From assembly GCA_031257415.1 (NCBI GenBank), contig JAIROR010000095.1, positions 1 to 15,133 on the forward strand: a DNA stretch of 15,133 bases, read 5' to 3'. Below, piece after piece: positions 13,744-15,133 of this stretch. The notes under the pieces were generated by a model. That model worked only from the letters and a program-made list of their open reading frames with translations, made no database searches and had not been told where the DNA came from. This DNA is from Holosporales bacterium (lineage in GTDB: Bacteria; Pseudomonadota; Alphaproteobacteria; RUG11792). Each line of letters opens with the position of its first letter. Within the stretch, counting starts at the first letter, position 1. Position numbers and translations under genes: made by a program.

Positions 13744-15132
13744 TCAAGAAAGTAACTCATATGTAGTTATGTTTTTTTGGCAGCCCGACTTTCGAAGACC
13801 TTCAGTAAACTCGTTAAGTATCTCCTTCAGCTTTTTTGTTTCGCTATACCTTCCTTTTATTGTGAAAGCTAGACCGCATAATTTTATTATCGATGGAAGC
13901 ATTCTTTTTATGACGTAATGAGGGACATTTTTCGACAGGAACCCTCGCAGATTATAGTTCATTTCTAAATCGTCTTTCTCATCCCAATCCTTCTGTAGCT
14001 CAAACTTTTCAACATTTAGCCCATTCACTTTCAACAACAAGCGATCGTAGTCCGTTATGACACCCTCCTTGCGAAAAAAGATGGCATATAGAATCGAAGT
14101 AATGGATTCAATTTTATCTGCTGTCTCCATCTTACACTCTTCAACGAATTTTGAGTCTCCGAATTGGATAGGCTCCAGCATCTCGAGGAGCAACATACTA
14201 AATAAATGAAGATATACGGACGTTTGGCTGCAGTCACAATAGGTTTTTGCGTTGTTCTTCAAAAGTTGCACGCCATTAGATATTTTGCAACGGTATTCCT
14301 TCAGAAGTTCCTCGTCCTTGCTCAGAGTTTCCTCGTCCTTGCCCGGTGTTTTCTTGTCCTTGCTCGGTGTTTCCAACACGGAGGGGCACATGGACCATAC
14401 TATATTTGTCTCTTTATTGGCTGTCTTGTTTGTATTGATTATCTCTTTCCAAAGAGATTTCCCGTCATTGCTCAGTATTTTCAACGAGGGGAGATTCATG
14501 AACCAATTTAGATTTGTTGCTTTATTGAATACGCTGTTTGTATCAATTATTTTATTCCAATAAATAGCCAACACGAGCTTCCATGCATCTTTTACATTTA
14601 TTTTTTGATTCGCATCACTAAGACTCAAATTTAATAAATCCGATAGTGGAGATGAGTTCATTGCTTCGTCTGCGATAATTTTTTGCCCAACAGTTAGGGC
14701 AACATATTCGTTCTTTATATTCCCGTTCTCTATCTCCTCAGTTAGTATTTTCTTTATATTTTCAATTGTTCCCGCATTTGGTTGTAGCAATATATCATAC
14801 ATATGTACCACTTCTGTTAGGCATCTTTTTCCTATATAAAACTTATTAATTACTGATTCTATAATTTCTATGGTCGTCATAGCATCCAGAAGATTTTGAA
14901 GTCGGATTAGCAGGTTCTTCGGCCCAGTGTAGGGAGGGAAGGCGTAGCTAATAATACTAAAGCACGTTTCATTTATCATATTCTTTAGAGAATATGTAAC
15001 AGATTTTGAGGAGGAATTAAAGCTACTACCGAGGATATGACTAGCGCTTTCATTGAGGATAGAACTACTACTAGAGCTGGAACTGAAGCTACTACTGCTA
15101 TTGGGCTTAGTATCAATTTTAAACAGCGGCGG
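13744..15132 (-). CDS. Large protein of unknown function, serine-rich segment, 5' partial
   Basis: An ATG at 14979 opens 411 codons, but the same frame stays open upstream to the window edge, adding 51 codons, so the true start is outside. The added part contains runs of four and eight serines (about 15066-15099). The rest is rich in Lys, Glu, Asn and Leu, with mostly helical-looking segments, and I recognise no family or signal peptide. Two tandem features stand out: a 36-residue duplication (WNKIIDTNSVFNKATN.. and WKEIINTNKTANKETN..) and three 7-residue units of the form PSKDKKT, PGKDEET, LSKDEEL. A cysteine pair C-D-C lies just after them. Low-complexity, repeat-bearing proteins of this kind in intracellular bacteria are often host-facing, but there is no direct evidence here. 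Confidence 0.75.
   Translation of the reverse strand, partial: PPLFKIDTKPNSSSSFSSSSSSSSILNESASHILGSSFNSSSKSVTYSLKNMINETCFSIISYAFPPYTGPKNLLIRLQNLLDAMTTIEIIESVINKFYIGKRCLTEVVHMYDILLQPNAGTIENIKKILTEEIENGNIKNEYVALTVGQKIIADEAMNSSPLSDLLNLSLSDANQKINVKDAWKLVLAIYWNKIIDTNSVFNKATNLNWFMNLPSLKILSNDGKSLWKEIINTNKTANKETNIVWSMCPSVLETPSKDKKTPGKDEETLSKDEELLKEYRCKISNGVQLLKNNAKTYCDCSQTSVYLHLFSMLLLEMLEPIQFGDSKFVEECKMETADKIESITSILYAIFFRKEGVITDYDRLLLKVNGLNVEKFELQKDWDEKDDLEMNYNLRGFLSKNVPHYVIKRMLPSIIKLCGLAFTIKGRYSETKKLKEILNEFTEGLRKSGCQKNITTYELLS
14360..14559 (-). repeat. Diverged 108-bp tandem duplication in the unknown gene
   Basis: Plus-strand 14360-14451 and 14468-14559 align over 92 bases, both starting TTGCTC and ending TTCCA, with many scattered differences. 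The 108-bp period equals 36 codons, so the frame is kept. Next to it, at about 14305-14367, three diverged 21-bp units (GTCCTTGCTC.G.GTTTCC type) give the 7-residue repeats. Confidence 0.75.
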
Positions 15133-15133
15133 A

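Noticed and set aside
14300..14560. CRISPR-like array
   Set aside because: The repeats are adjacent diverged coding units that keep a protein frame, without constant repeat and unique spacer structure.

Overview
The window looks like part of the genome of a reduced, host-associated alphaproteobacterium, probably Holosporales or Rickettsiales-like (inference). The signs are a split, circularly permuted tmRNA gene, an alphaproteobacterial-type SspB, a GatA amidotransferase subunit, a lone biotin-uptake gene (bioY), AT-rich sequence, decayed genes and many short tandem duplications. I could run no database search; names rest on motifs read by eye.

Layout. 1-1200: a MORN-repeat gene broken by frameshifts and by a 212-bp inverted-repeat element with a 7-bp target duplication, then non-coding sequence. 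1200-2520 (minus strand): a truncated nuoC remnant, sspB, and a two-piece tmRNA gene (ssrA) with a clear promoter and terminator. 2874-8379 (minus): two leucine tRNAs flanking rpmI-rplT, then bioY, rnj, gatA and a lipoprotein gene, so the whole block may be read from the promoter at 8399-8427. 8424-10246 (minus): three tandem paralogous genes for small secreted proteins, each with the same promoter, ribosome-binding site and signal peptide, and two with terminators. 10259-11725 (minus): trkH. 11848-13545 (plus): an ABC exporter-like protein whose ATPase motifs are all eroded. 13744-15132 (minus): a large unrecognised gene with a serine-rich stretch and internal repeats, running off the right edge.

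Functional links. ssrA and sspB sit next to each other and act in one pathway: ribosome rescue, then delivery of tagged proteins to ClpXP. The tag predicted here is unusual: about 35 codons, strongly basic, and apparently made by internal duplication. rpmI, rplT, the tRNAs and gatA all serve translation; rnj serves RNA decay; bioY and trkH import biotin and potassium. In-frame short tandem duplications (15, 21, about 36, 46 and 108 bp) recur in the window and seem to be a main source of change in this genome.
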